A stretch of DNA of 64,000 nt from Ligula intestinalis (taxonomy: Eukaryota; Platyhelminthes; Cestoda; Diphyllobothriidea; Diphyllobothriidae): positions 33,652,539-33,716,538 of the forward strand of contig JAYGXS010000004.1 in NCBI GenBank assembly GCA_036362985.1. The letters run 5' to 3'. The translations under genes and the position numbers were made by a program. Positions 11,216-39,210 of the stretch are shown here, one piece after another. The notes below the pieces were generated by a model that was given only the letters and a program-made list of their open reading frames with translations, was not told where the DNA came from and made no database searches. Numbering within the stretch: the stretch's first letter is position 1; each line of letters begins with the position of its first letter.

Positions 11216-12482
11216 TCCTTTGAAAAGGGAACAGTAAAACTTCACTGTTTCTCGTACTCACTACTGTACTGCAGGTCTCAGATCGTATGGATTTTCAAAG
11301 AAGCCGTAGCATAGGTTAGATTGCATTGTTCAAGCATATAGCATACCACCTTTTGGAAATAATGAGCAAAGTTTTGTCTCCAACAGTCACTAAATAGCTT
11401 ATTCAGCGCTGTAGCTCCAAGTCGCAGTTATTTGAATGTGGTTCCAAGCGACTTCACAACTAATACCTAAAAGCTGTATCCATTAATCCTATGTTAAAAC
11501 GCCCATAAAACCGCGCCAATTGGCCAGCCGGCGTGTTAAACCCATGAACCCCTAAAGGCTAAATTAGTTCGCAAAATCGGTCAGCTGTAATCACCAGCGA
11601 ATCAGCCAATTAGGCCATTGCGCTGTCCACTTTCTACTGTTACATTGTCCTGATGCATGAATTCTGTTAGATGCCTGTTTGATCCAGACAGTGTTTCAAT
11701 TGAGTCATTGGCTCTTCGCTTTCTTTTACATTTTTTCTCATCGGGGACTGTTATAGCCATCCAAGTGGTACCTCATGTTTGTGTACGAGCTGGTGAAAAA
11801 CCTGTGCATTCTATATCGGAAGGGGATCTTTGGGGTTTTTCTTCGTTCCTCTTCATGCGTATTCACACATCCTTTTGCAGTGATTCATATAGATTTTGAA
11901 TTCCGAGCAGAGTATCAACTAACATTACAGGTTCTTACCAACACTGCTGTAAAATAATATGATCTACGCAACAACGGGGCTTGGAAAATGTGTCGTTAAA
12001 AAGGTTCAAATTTGCAATGTGCCGGACAGCTTCATGTTGCTTTATTTACCATGCTGATGGCATAGGTGTTTTCTTGATAGTCACTCGGCTGATATCAAAG
12101 TGCCCCAGCAATTCTTGGGTAATTTCTGGTAGATACTTAAGTTTTGATATTTCATTTTTTTGTCCCATATGAGGGTAGTGCACCAAATAGAAGAAATTCA
12201 TTAGTGATAACATTTTGTAGGCTCAGTCGGAAATTTTATGTGAATATTTGAATTTTAAACCATTAGCTTCAGCTGGCCAACCGCGTAATACGCATAAATT
12301 ACCAAAAGGGAGTTAGTAGCGTACCATTGTCTAGTAGACTGTAAGGCGATTGCATGTGTTCTGATGTGTTCTAGGGGAATTTTATTAGCAGGGTCTTCCT
12401 CCCACCCTTTTCACGCGGAGCGAATCGGTATTTGGACTGTTTAAATTCAAGAGATTACTGCCATGCTACATTTTTTCCATAG
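11216..12482. other. no gene placed; expected to be near the DHX16 5' exon(s)
   Basis: The first coding exon(s) of DHX16, encoding roughly 90-100 N-terminal residues that end in ...LW, should lie upstream of 12483. I scanned this stretch for a Trp-rich helical segment followed by a T|GT donor and found none that I can support. The exon may be further upstream, beyond the LINE, or outside the window. Confidence 0.4.
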
Positions 12483-29435
<16,953 letters not shown>

Positions 29436-29501
29436 GCACGGACTACCTACGCCAGACCACCACCCTCTTGTATAGACAATGTAAATTATCTCTATTTTAT
29501 T

Positions 29502-29507
29502 ATTAAA
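29502..29507 (+). terminator. DHX16 polyadenylation signal candidate
   Basis: ATTAAA, the common variant of the cleavage/polyadenylation hexamer, 66 bases after the DHX16 stop codon. No AATAAA lies closer. Confidence 0.55.
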
Positions 29508-29509
29508 GT

Positions 29510-30115
29510 CGTTATTGAAGTACGGACACTTGTTAGCATGTAAGCATGCAAGGAAGCCAAGTATCGCGCCGTAGGAATTTCTGTACCCTTAAGACGCGTG
29601 GGTGGAAAAATTCGGTGGTAAGGGGAGGGGGGGTGAACTTCTTCATTAAACAACAGCAGAATATGGCTGATCGGCCGAAGGAACATAAATCCTTTGCATC
29701 AGGATTCTATTAGGAATTCGTTCACTAGAGACACCTTAACAAACGCAGCAATTTTATTCAGGTTTTACACCTAGGCGTGTATGAAGGTTCACTGTCTTAA
29801 TAAAGTCACTTGACATTCAAGTCATCTCTGGTTACCTAAGTAGCAACCACATGAGATTCCACGAGGTTGAATCATACGGCCCCAAGTGATGACCGTCACA
29901 CAGAAGGGTTCACCCGTTTAGCTGGATAGGACGTTGCATGCGCTGTAAGTCAGGACGGTCCGGACACTTGTGACGAAGCTGTGATAAAATCTGGGACATG
30001 GGTACTTCCTGAACTGTTTTCCACGCTCGAGCATTAGCTACAGGTTTCTTCACGGGAAGTAGCGACTTTTGGGCACATGGGTCGGTGTATGTTCTGTCGC
30101 ATGGGATAAGATTAA
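29510..30115. other. intergenic; possible LINE 3' tail
   Basis: No gene. Around 29790-29825 CTTAATAAAGTCACTTGACA resembles the 3' end of the CR1-like element at 44990-45030 (CCTTAATAAAGTGACTTAAG on its strand) and may be a tiny truncated copy in + orientation. Confidence 0.35.
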
Positions 30116-30116
30116 T

Positions 30117-30230
30117 GAGGTTAAACCCTAGCAGCTGCGAGCTTTAGGTCCAGTTCCTTAGGAGAAGAAGGACTCTTGGGAAGGCAGAGTGGCAGGAATA
30201 GTTTATTCTGTACATAAGAAGTTGGAAATA
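30117..30230 (-). repeat. LTR-end remnant
   Basis: AGTTCCTTAGGAGAAGAAGG and CTCTTGGGAAGGCAGAGTGG match the minus-oriented LTR ends at 32290-32360 and 36700-36760. The sequence to about 30500 may be the rest of a diverged LTR. No paired LTR was seen. Confidence 0.5.
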
Positions 30231-30499
30231 GATAAGAGGAGGTCAGACGAGCGTAGGTCTGCACCGGAGCGGAGCAGAATCCGAAGTCCTAGCCTGGTGG
30301 TAGTCAGCACAGAGGCCATCGATAGTGGTTTTTGTCTTATTCAGTCTTGAAGGCGATTGGTCAGATCGGGAGAGATGATTGACCATACTGGCATGCGCAA
30401 GTGCGCCCCAGTCGCGCGAGGCCAAATGTTGAGCGTGTGCGCACGTTGGCCGCCATGGGGGATTGTGCGCTGATGCTGGCTGCAGTCACCGAGGCCGGG

Positions 30500-30960
30500 C
30501 GAACGACTGCCATCAAGTGACCTCGTGTGTACCGTGACGAATTAGGAGGAAGTAGAGCTACAGCCACTGCAAATCTGTACCTTGACATGCTTTGAGGGTG
30601 GGGGGAGGGGTGTTGGTGGTGCCGGGGCTGTGATCGTTTCAGAAAGCGACGAGAGCTTGTGTCTGACCGACAACAGAACCGACGATAACATTAGAAATTT
30701 GTCGTTAGATGTGCCGTAACGGAAACAAATTTAGCCGAGATATTACTTATTCTGGGCTTGGCTAGTGCTGCACTAGTTCACTGGCAGGACAGAACACCTC
30801 CTATTTCACTAGGTGTGAGTTTGAACATCAGAAAACCTCCTGAACTATTGTTGGGCATGCTCGACTGACGACGCCTAGGCTAATGGACAAAAGAACGGAA
30901 CATTGATTTGCTCACCTCTGTCTAGAATAAAGGACGAAGTGGTTTTGCTTTCACGGGCTC
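30500..30960. other. no gene seen
   Basis: No coding or structural feature recognised. Confidence 0.4.
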
Positions 30961-30969
30961 GCGCGGCTG

Positions 30970-31780
30970 ATCTTCAGCTCTTACCCCACCTCTTTGCAGC
31001 TCTGGGATGACCCTTTCGTCATCCTCAAAAGAAGCGATGTACAGGCGTTCAAGGCACTATTGACTTCCACCTTTTCCGACATCCAGCTTACTGAGGAAAA
31101 AGCGATCCACAATCGATTGCCCTCTCTCAGCGTAAAAATGGCAAAGCTGGCAGACGGAGAGCTAAGGACAGTGGTCTGTCGTAAAGAAACTAACACCAGG
31201 CACATCCTCAACTTCAGAAAAAACCACTCCGTTGGTCAAAAACACCATTATGTCAGAAACATCTTCCAACGCGAAGTTCTTGATAAGCAATGTCATGTGA
31301 AGACCGAACTAGAAGAAACTGCTAGGATCCTGACACTGTTCCGGAACGGTATGACTCATAACCTGAAGTCAACAGTCAGACAGCGAATCATTAGGCTCAA
31401 AGACTCGTTACCAGTGAAAGCACAAGCAGCAGCTGTTTACAGCACACCGAGCGAAAACTGTGATGTGAGGTATGCTGACGAAACGGGCAAACACCTTGAC
31501 GCAAGTTTGAATGGACCTCAGCCTGCGATCAACCTGTCCATGGTCACTGGCGGCGTACACCAACAGAAATAGAATTTTGCCTTGGCGAAAAGGTAATTGG
31601 GTAAGGGAATTGGTTGAGCCAATGATAAACTGACCAAACTGGTGCTCTAAAGCTAGACCTCGACTTACCTGACTCACGTCCAACCTACCAGGCTCTATGC
31701 AGATGTCTCGTATCGCTTCGGACAAGGCCAATAGGTGAGCCCAACGAAATGATGTATGACAACGGAAAAGAGGCGAGGAC
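30970..31780 (+). pseudogene. Penelope-like element: end of RT and part of GIY-YIG endonuclease
   Basis: Penelope-like elements encode an RT followed by a GIY-YIG endonuclease. A single open frame (30994-31572) begins in the post-catalytic RT region (DDPFVILKRSDVQAFKALL, ADGELRTVVCRKETNTRHIL) and runs into a degenerate endonuclease (CDVRYADETGKHLDASLN, where CDVRYVGETG-like sequence is usual, with the conserved Gly replaced by Asp). After the stop at 31570 more endonuclease-like pieces continue in other frames (ANDKLTKLVL, TSNLPGSMQMSRIASDKAN) to about 31780. The catalytic YxDD block and everything upstream are missing. It is 5'-truncated and inactive. Confidence 0.8.
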
Positions 31781-32260
31781 TCGACCAGAGGCTGTCTAAC
31801 CAGTTCAAAGTTAGTGCGTCGAGCACTGGTATAATACCAGACTGGCGTCAAGGCTGAAGCAGACATAAGCATTAGGAGTAACCAATGGACTACTCTGATG
31901 ATGGAAGCGAGAGAGTTTTCGACACGTCATTCCCAATATATTTTGGTCCAAGAACTCGTCTCTCTTCATCTTTTACCGGGGATGACTAACTCGAAAATAT
32001 GAAGAATGTAGGCGGTAAGTTATTACGGCCACGGACAAGGGAAACTAGAAGAGCCAGTTCTAGCTTATCAGTCCGTTTTTCTAACATCTACGTTTCGGTA
32101 TGACTGACCAATGACGGCTAATGACCTGGAAATGGCCATTCCAGTCTCCTTGTGTTTGCCGATAATTTCCTTCTACCTATATCGCCAGCAGCTGTGTGGC
32201 TGCTGATGAGACTCCAAGGTTGAACCGCAAGCCACAACGGGACAAGTAGGTCTATATGAG
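31781..32260. other. no gene seen
   Basis: May include the 3' untranslated part of the Penelope-like copy; no further feature recognised. Confidence 0.35.
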
Positions 32261-32672
32261 TTAAGGCTAAGACGATTAACGCCAACAGCTACAATCATTC
32301 AGATCCTGGTTCCTGAGGAGAGAGGAGAAGTCTTGGGAAAGCAGAGTAGACGGAACAGTGTATTGTTTACAGAAGAGGTAGGGGGAATGTTGGCAATAGG
32401 TCTTGAAGTGCGTACGACCGCGAGGCCCGTAGGACAGGGCGGCGTCGCCGGCCGCCACGACGCGCGAGGCCGGAATTATAAGTGTCGCCGGCCACAGCCA
32501 CCAACTTCAGGTGATGTTTGAGCGGGCTTGTGATTGGTTGCTTTTGCGAGATTCAGCCGTGTGCGTCAGTTGATGGCCCTGGTCCTTGAGCGATAGACAG
32601 GCCAGGGGTCGGCCATCATGCTAACCGCAGCGTTGGCCTCATGAGTCAGCGGGGGCGCTAAGGTCCGCTACA
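32261..32672 (-). repeat. LTR of copy A
   Basis: A 412-bp repeat starting TGTAGCGGACC on the minus strand and ending CTTAGCCTTAA. It matches 36657-37067 and 37781-38196. Confidence 0.85.
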
Positions 32673-33385
32673 AGTGCTCCCCTCAAAGACCGAAGTCCAT
32701 TGATGAAAGAAATGGAACGAAGGAAGGTTAGTAAGGGATAGGGAAGGAGGTGCATACCAACGGCAGGGTTCGAACAGTTGGTTTTCGTGCAGTTGTTTTG
32801 CGATAGCCAGGTTGAAGGGACAGTTGTGGGGTGCATGAGCTTCTGTGGCTGGCATGCGAGAGGCTGGGTTGTGCCGCCGGTGCCGCTTGGGAGGAGGAAA
32901 GGTCTTCTCGCGTCCGCGTGGGCAACTGGGTCTGTGGTAGGAGGAAAGTTCTTGACTACGCGTGCATCGGCATCTTGTAGGAGATTGGTCATCTCAACTA
33001 CGTGGGAGGGAGGTCCGATGGCTGCGTTGAACTTCGACGGCAAATTAGTTTGCCGCGTTACTGTTCACTGAAAGGATGAACGGGCACCGTTTGCAGTGAA
33101 AGTAGATTGAGAGTTTGGAATGAGGTCTGGGTGTTGGCACTCATAGCGAAAATAGCTCCGTGGGATGGGGAAGGAACTAGAGCCTAAGGTCCGTGGTCTG
33201 TGAGCGATTGAGCATCTCCCTTTTACTTCAAAACGTGTGTTGGTGATGAAATTCTCCATTTGGTGGCCAAATGAGATGACACAGGAGAAATTTCGTTGAA
33301 GCCGAGGGAGGTCTGACGATGGTTGAGCTCGGCCACATCAGAAGTTCAGTTGAGAGTTCATCTCACGATTGGGCTCACCAGTTAT
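32261..33385 (-). mobile_element. non-autonomous LTR element (TRIM/LARD-like), copy A, one LTR
   Basis: Collinear over its full 1.12 kb with 36657-37780. On the minus strand it has the primer-binding-site-like TGGTGAGCCC (33380-33371), a ~700-bp internal part, a polypurine stretch GAGGGGAG and one LTR (32672-32261). The 5' LTR expected beyond 33385 is absent; the element abuts the 3' tail of a LINE there. Open frames of 60-134 codons inside are shared with copy B but contain no gag or pol motif. Confidence 0.8.
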
Positions 33386-34140
33386 AATAATAGTTTTTAT
33401 ATTTAAGGCCCAAGGGGCATTGTCGTTACAAACTTAGTGCTATCGTGAAAATAAAATTATGCTGATAAACAGTGAAGTCTTATAAAATAATTTTCATCGG
33501 CAGTAAAAAAAACTCGTAAATCGGTGGATAAGTTCAGCGGGCCACCTAATTCCAAAAAACTTTAGGAGAAAAAACTGCCTTAATAGGTAACAGGGTTTGA
33601 TGTGGTTAGTTTGGGACCTGATGTTGAGGGTTCGGGACGTTTATGGTCATGGGAAAAATACTATATCGTTGAGTTTAGAAGGGGTAATCCGGGACAGCAG
33701 GAGAAGGCAGTAGAAGTCAAGGCAACATCATCGAGTTGCGACCCACCATATTCCAGAGCCAATCTCGAAGACCACAGCGAAGGTTGCGAAAACGGAGAAG
33801 AGTTCGCAGCCCTTGGAAGTGATGTTTGACTCTGCAGAGGAAAATGCTAACATATTTAGAAATCATTTTAGTATCCTGAGAAGAGCTTCAGATGCCAGGA
33901 GGACCGTTTTCAAAATCTACAACTTGCGTGTTTGGAAAGGAAACAGACAGTAACGACTTTATTTCCTCGAATTTTGAATGCTTTTGTAATTTGCCTTCAA
34001 AAATCGATAGTGTAGAAGACAGTTTAATATCGAGTGGAAGGTTGTTCCAAATAAAAGCATATTTGGAGGTAAAAAAAGCGAGAACGGTTAGATGTGGAGC
34101 TACGGGGTGGTAAAATTATCATGGAAGAGTTACGAGTGGC

Positions 34141-35830
34141 CTAAGGTCGGTCTACCGGAAGGAGAGCGTTAATTTGTGGGCGAGTAGGACCATTGTTAAC
34201 GCGAAACAGAAAGCATATACCAGCTTCGAGTCTTCGTACCCAAAGAAATGTAATGTTTGCTAATTGACATCTATCTGTATAACGCATACCAGACCCAGAA
34301 ACAAAAAATATTTTACGAGTGAAAACTCGCTGAACCTTTTCAATCTTACTACGGTCATGCTGGGTCATGAGACCAAAAAGCGTACAGCAAAGGGAGAACA
34401 AACATGCGGTATATTTTTAACTTCATTTCTGGAAGGAAAAAATTATGCGATATAAACCCACATATCTGTGCGGCCTTGGCAGGAATTCGATCTGCATGAG
34501 GCGATAATGCAAGCTTATTCGTGTAAGTAAGACCCAAATCCTTTATCGTAGATCTTTCTAACAGTGGACTTTTTTGGAAGATAATGGGTCCAGGAAGCTT
34601 TGCGGGACCAAAACTCATGAAACTACATTTTGATGGAGAAAACTCCATCTGCCATGTAGCGCTCCAACTTGAGAGAGTACGCAAGTCTGCGTTAACTTTA
34701 TCAACACAACTACTGGTCGTGTCATTGGAAAATGAGTAATTACACTTAAGGTCATCAGCATAACTGAAATTTTCCGAATTATTTAGCACTGTTGAAATTT
34801 CATTTATGTAAAGAATGAAAAGGAGTGGACCTCAAACCGTGCCTTGTAAAACGCCACTCGTGATCGGCTGAGGCATCGAGTAGCTATTACCTACTAAGAC
34901 CTTCTGGCTGCAGTTAGACAGGTAGGAGGCAATTAAATCGAGGAGGGGAGGCCTGATGCCTAGGGCTTCCAGTTTCACTAAGAGGCGCCTATGCGGCACC
35001 TTGTCAAAAGCTTTACTAAGGTCAAAGTAAATCACGATGACTGATTGCTGTTCATTACGAAGTGAAGTAACTAGGTTAAGGAATGCCAAGTGGCAGGTTT
35101 CGCATGATCTTCCAGGTAGAAATCCATGCTGTGAGGCGTTTAATAGTTTATTTTCTACACAAAAATCGAGAATTTGATTAAAAATGATCTTTTTCAGATG
35201 TTTGGCTAGAGCCGGGATTTTATGAACACCTCGGTAGTTATTTACGTCCGAACGAGATCCTGACTTATAGACTGGAAGAATAATAGATGTTTTCTATGGG
35301 TCAGGAAAGAAACCGTTTAGAAGATAAGCTGAGAATAGATAACTTAGCAATCGGGGGAAGCTGAATACTCTCTTGATAAGTGAATTTGGAAGGCCGTCAG
35401 TTCCCGAGGAGTGCGAGTTTTTTAGACGGATAATGTGCTTACGAATTACTTCTATGGATAAATCTATTGTACTGATAGTATTGACTGAGCATGGCTGAAA
35501 CGATGGGACTGGTTCTGATTCCGTCGTAAGGTACTTTGCAAAGAATGCATTGAACAGTTCAGCCTTCTCAGACTCATCTTGCACAAAGTTTTTATTTTCA
35601 TTCAGTAAAGGGGGGACTTCGTGACCTCGTTTAGCGGAGGACCGAGGACGGAACAGTTGAACAATAGATTTTGCCCCCGAAAATAAACTGCCAGTTGCCG
35701 AATGCAAATTGCGGAATAATCACATTATAAAAAACATACTACTCGCTAATTTTCAGCAATATGTTTGTTTAGAAAACTACCGATTATATTTCTTCTGTCA
35801 TTTAGCAGGCAGACTCGTTAAACCAACAAG
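34141..35830 (-). pseudogene. reverse transcriptase of the second LINE family
   Basis: Three frame-shifted pieces in order. 35707-35294 holds the RT start (ESEKAELFNAFFAKYLT, LKNSHSSGTDGLPNSLIKRV). 35089-34832 holds palm block A and B (VIYFDLSKAFDKVPHRRLL, ITSGVLQGTV). 34789-34355 has the catalytic SYADDLKC and SWSATWQMEFSPSKC. The C-terminal piece 34401-34141 has KIEKVQRVFTRKI and RRLEAGICFLFRV. Between 35294 and 35089 the frame is broken but QHGFLPGR-type sequence is visible. Catalytic Asp residues are preserved; the frameshifts make it inactive. Confidence 0.85.
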
Positions 35831-35834
35831 GGTG

Positions 35835-36232
35835 CACGATGGGCGCATCGCCGACACTCGATGAGGTTCGCATGACCTCCGCAACCTTCTCTTCGTGGAA
35901 CCCTTGGTATTATGGCGAAAACCGCGATGGACTCTCCCTGACATGCTTCAAACACTCTTAGCACAGGCCATCCGCTTCGAATATACTCTGAACCCCCCCC
36001 TCCCCCAGGCGACAGTTTTTCTCCTTAAATCTCTCAAATGGCATTCAAACCCCTAGACTTCTGAACAATGCCTAAGGAGTTTTTTCACTGTCGGCCCTCA
36101 AATTTTTGGCAACGCCACTGATCTGAAATGTTCTGCAGATCAAATGCATTGAAAAAACTGTGCCAATAGGGAGTTCAAAGGTATTTACCTATATTTCCCT
36201 CAATAAAACCTGACCTGACCTGAGTGCGCAAG
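35835..36232 (+). mobile_element. short insertion ending in (CCTGA)n
   Basis: Interrupts the LINE linker. It ends CTCAATAAAACCTGACCTGA-CCTGA, a polyadenylation-like hexamer followed by a simple repeat, as in 3' ends of LINE or SINE copies in + orientation. Imperfect GTGCACGA / GTGCGCAAGA at the edges could be a decayed target-site duplication. No coding motif was recognised. Confidence 0.5.
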
Positions 36233-36656
36233 ATTCTCTCTGTTTGTCACGTACAAGACCAATCTTAAACGCTAATTCGAAAATCTCTGCGATTCAAAGG
36301 TGTACAGATAATGAACTAGTAGACTGGTCTTTCAACTGTTTTTACAATTTCTTTAGTCTAGGCAAAAGAAAATGAGGAACGGTGGGGTCCGAGGTATAAT
36401 GCTTAACATTTTTGATCGGCACAAATTCCAAAATGCTATTTGAAATTGCCGTCATTAAGTCACAGAGAATTATTACACTGTTCGTGCAGGAAAGTTCCTG
36501 CCAGTCTAGTGAGTCCATAAAGTGGTTAATTAAATTAATATATGCTAGGTAAAACGCACGGTAGGTACTAATGTTGCTAGCCTTTTTCGTAGAAGGAAGC
36601 GGAAGACAACACTGGATTAAAGTATGGTCACTTGGGAAGAGGTTCTGAGTTAGAAG

Positions 36657-37067
36657 TTAAAGCTAAGACGATTAACGCCAACAGCTACAATAATTCAGAC
36701 CCTGGTTCCTTAGGAGATAGGAGAAGTCTTGGGAAAGCAGAATAGACGAAACAGTGTATTGTTTACAGAAGAGGTAGGGGGAAGGTTGCCAATAGGTCTT
36801 GCAGGGCGTACGACCGCGAGGCCCGTAGGACAGGGCGGCGTCACCGGCCGCCACGACGCGTGAGGCCGGAATTCTAAGTGTCGCCGGCCACAGCCACCAA
36901 CTTCAGGTGATGTTTGAGCGGGCTTGTGATTGGTTGCTTTTGCCAGAGTCAGCCGTGTGTGTCAGTAGATGGCCCGGTCCTTGAGCGATAGACAGGCCAG
37001 GGGTCGGCCATCATGCTAACCGCAGCGTTGGCCTCATGAGTCAGCGGGGGCGTTAAGGTCCGCTACA
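36657..37067 (-). repeat. 3' LTR of copy B
   Basis: 411 bp, TGTAGCGGACC ... CTTAGCTTTAA on the minus strand. Matches 37781-38196 and 32261-32672. Confidence 0.87.
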
Positions 37068-37765
37068 AGTGCTCCCCTCAAAGACCGAAGTCCATTGATG
37101 AAAGAAATGGAACGAATGAAAGTAAGTAAAGGATAGGGAAGGAGGTACATACCAACGGCAGGGTTCGAACAGCTGGTGTTCCTGCGGTTGGTTTGCGATA
37201 GCCAGGTTGAAGGGACAGTTGTGGCCTGCATGAGCTTCTGTGGCTGGCATGCGAGAGGCTGGGTTGTGCCGCCGGTGCCGCTTGGGAGGAGAAAAGGTCT
37301 TCTCGCGTCCGCGTGGGCAACTGGGTCTGTGGTAGGAGTAAAGTTCTTTACTACGCGTGCATCGGCATCTTGTAGGAGATTGGTCATCTCAACTACGTGG
37401 GAGGGAGGTCCGATGGCTGCGTTGAACTTCGACGGCAAATTAGTTTGCCGCGTTACTGTTCACTGAAAGGATGAAAGCGCACCGTTGGCAGTGGAAGTAG
37501 AATGAGAGTTTGGAATGAGGTCTGGGTATTGGCACTCAAAGCGGGAATAGCTCCGTGGGATGGGGAAGGAACTAGAGCCTAAGGTCCGTGGTCTGTGAGT
37601 GATTGAGCATCTCCCTCTTGCTTCACAACGGTTGTCGGTAATGAAATTCTCCATTTGGTGGCCAAATGAGATGACACAGGAGAAATTTCGTTGAAGCCGA
37701 GGGAGGTCTGACGATGGTTGAGCTCGGCCACATCAGAAGTTCAGTTGAGAGTTCATCTCACGATT

Positions 37766-37775
37766 GGGCTCACCA
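37766..37775 (-). other. primer-binding-site-like sequence
   Basis: TGGTGAGCCC on the minus strand, five bases inside the 5' LTR. TGG at this place pairs with the CCA end of a tRNA primer. The same motif is at 33380-33371 in copy A. Confidence 0.6.
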
Positions 37776-37780
37776 GTTAT

Positions 37781-38196
37781 AGGCGTTAAGGCTAAGAAGA
37801 TTAACCCCAACATCTACAATCATTCAGACCCTGGTTCCTTAGGAGATAGGAGAAGCCTTGTGTAAGCAGAGTATATGGAACAGTGTATTGTCTACAGAAG
37901 AGTTTGGGGGAAGGTTGCTAATAGGTCTTGCAGGGCGTACGACCGCGAGGCCCGTAGGACAGGGCGGCGTCACCGGCCACCACGACGCGTGAGGCCGGAA
38001 TTCTAAGTGTCGCCGGCCACAGCCACCAACTTCAGGTGATGTTTGAGCGGGCTTGTGATTGGTTGCTTTTGCCAGATTCAGCCGTGTGTGTCAGTAGATG
38101 GCCCGGTCCTTGAGCGATAGACAGGCCAGGGGTCGGCCATCATGGTAACCGTAGCGTTGGCCTCATGAATCAGCGGTGGCGTTAAGGTCCACTACA
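37781..38196 (-). repeat. 5' LTR of copy B
   Basis: About 412 bp, TGTAGTGGACC ... CTTAGCCTTAA on the minus strand, directly before the primer-binding site. No clear 4-6 bp target duplication could be read at the outer ends (AGACC outside the 5' LTR, TTCTA outside the 3' LTR). Confidence 0.85.
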
Positions 38197-38589
38197 GGTC
38201 TTTTAACCGATCGATTTGCACCTATCTACCAAATTAAGTATATTGGTACCTAAAAACGCTAGATGTGGTGTATGCCTGTGTGTCTGTGTAACACAGACGA
38301 AGATGAACCTTTGTATTAGCGCAAACTTGGCCCTTTAGCAGCTGTAAGTCTTATTTTTAATGTGCGTATTTTCCGGAAATTTACTCATTGAACGAGTTTG
38401 AGGTATAAAATCTTTTTAAGTTCTTGCGCTCTCTCGTGTGCAAAAAATAACAAGTGCTCCTCCTTTTGAGAGTTCCGACTTCTTAGACTGGAGAGTCATG
38501 CACGCAGGTCTTCTTATAAAGGGGCTTTTGCTTGGCACGTAGGTTACTCACGCCAAATGCGGGACTGAATCCCCGCATTCCACCGTGAC

Positions 38590-39210
38590 ATACGTTGCCT
38601 CCGTCGTTTGCCGGGACGATAGTTTTCAGCCCCGATTGTTTGACACCAGCACTGTGTTATGCAAAACCAGATACAGGAAGGGAGGCAAATTGATGTGATT
38701 GTAAACTGAACAGCTGTTGGACTCGGAAGATTCTTCCACTTGCCTTGGTGTGTGATGACAACGGTCTTTAGGGCATTTAATATGAAAATCTATCGCATCT
38801 ACGACATAGGGCATTTAAGCAGTTGCATTTGCAACAGCCGGCCGGTTTTCTCAACTCTAATGAAAGTCCGCGATATTTGGAGACGGCAGGTCGTGGCGCC
38901 TGTTGATGGACTGAGGGCCTGAGAACTAGGACACAAATAGCTCGCGGCCCACGCGGTTGTCACTTCTTGCAAAAATTTAGGTCCCGACATTATGGCCGGA
39001 TCTGGTCGACTTATCTGCAAGGTGAGAGCGGATGTCTTTCCTCCTCACCATTGCTGCGTGTTCGGCTTATCGTGTTCAGAATAATTTTTCGGTTTCTCCG
39101 AGGTAGTTGCTTTGTTCAAAACTGCACTAGAGCCGGTAGCTGATGTCAGACGTGTCCTGCCCTGCCAGTAGGCTTTTCACCCACACGGTCCGTCATCTGG
39201 TCTGTGTGCG
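38590..39210 (-). pseudogene. Penelope-like element relic
   Basis: Minus-strand sequence resembles the GIY-YIG end of the Penelope-like copy at 43.5-44.8 kb: CAGGCCCTCAGTCCATCAAC corresponds to the place encoding GAQSINKCNDLP there, and GGTTTCTCCGAGGTAGTTGC (+ strand) to AGTTTCTCCAACCTAGTTGC at 44027-44046. Frames are destroyed. 38197-38590 next to it shows no clear feature, though it may include endonuclease remains of the interrupted LINE. Confidence 0.55.

Larger units (their letters stand above)
33387..36650 (-). mobile_element. LINE of a second CR1/Jockey-like family, interrupted
   Basis: Reads right to left: endonuclease-RT linker (36640-36300: SDHTLIQCCLPLPSTKKASN ... NHFMDSLDWQELS), an insertion (about 35835-36232), linker (PCWFNESAC), RT core, C-terminus and a 3' tail TTAAATATAAAAACTATTATTAT at about 33410-33387. 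Upstream parts probably continue right of 38197, beyond the LTR element. Its protein differs clearly from the CR1-like copies at 8-10 and 45-48 kb, so it is a separate family. Confidence 0.75.
36657..38196 (-). mobile_element. non-autonomous LTR element (TRIM/LARD-like), copy B, two LTRs
   Basis: A complete-looking short LTR element: 5' LTR (38196-37781), primer-binding-site-like TGGTGAGCCC (37775-37766), about 700 bp internal sequence, polypurine stretch GAGGGGAG (about 37078-37071) and 3' LTR (37067-36657). The two LTRs align end to end with scattered differences, so it is not very recent. The internal 134-codon frame (37438-37034) lacks capsid, protease or RT motifs, so mobilisation would need a partner element. 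It sits within the second LINE family copy. Confidence 0.85.

Noticed and set aside
31408..31872. 154-codon minus-strand frame
   Set aside because: Lies over the Penelope-like GIY-YIG coding remains on the + strand, where family motifs are visible.
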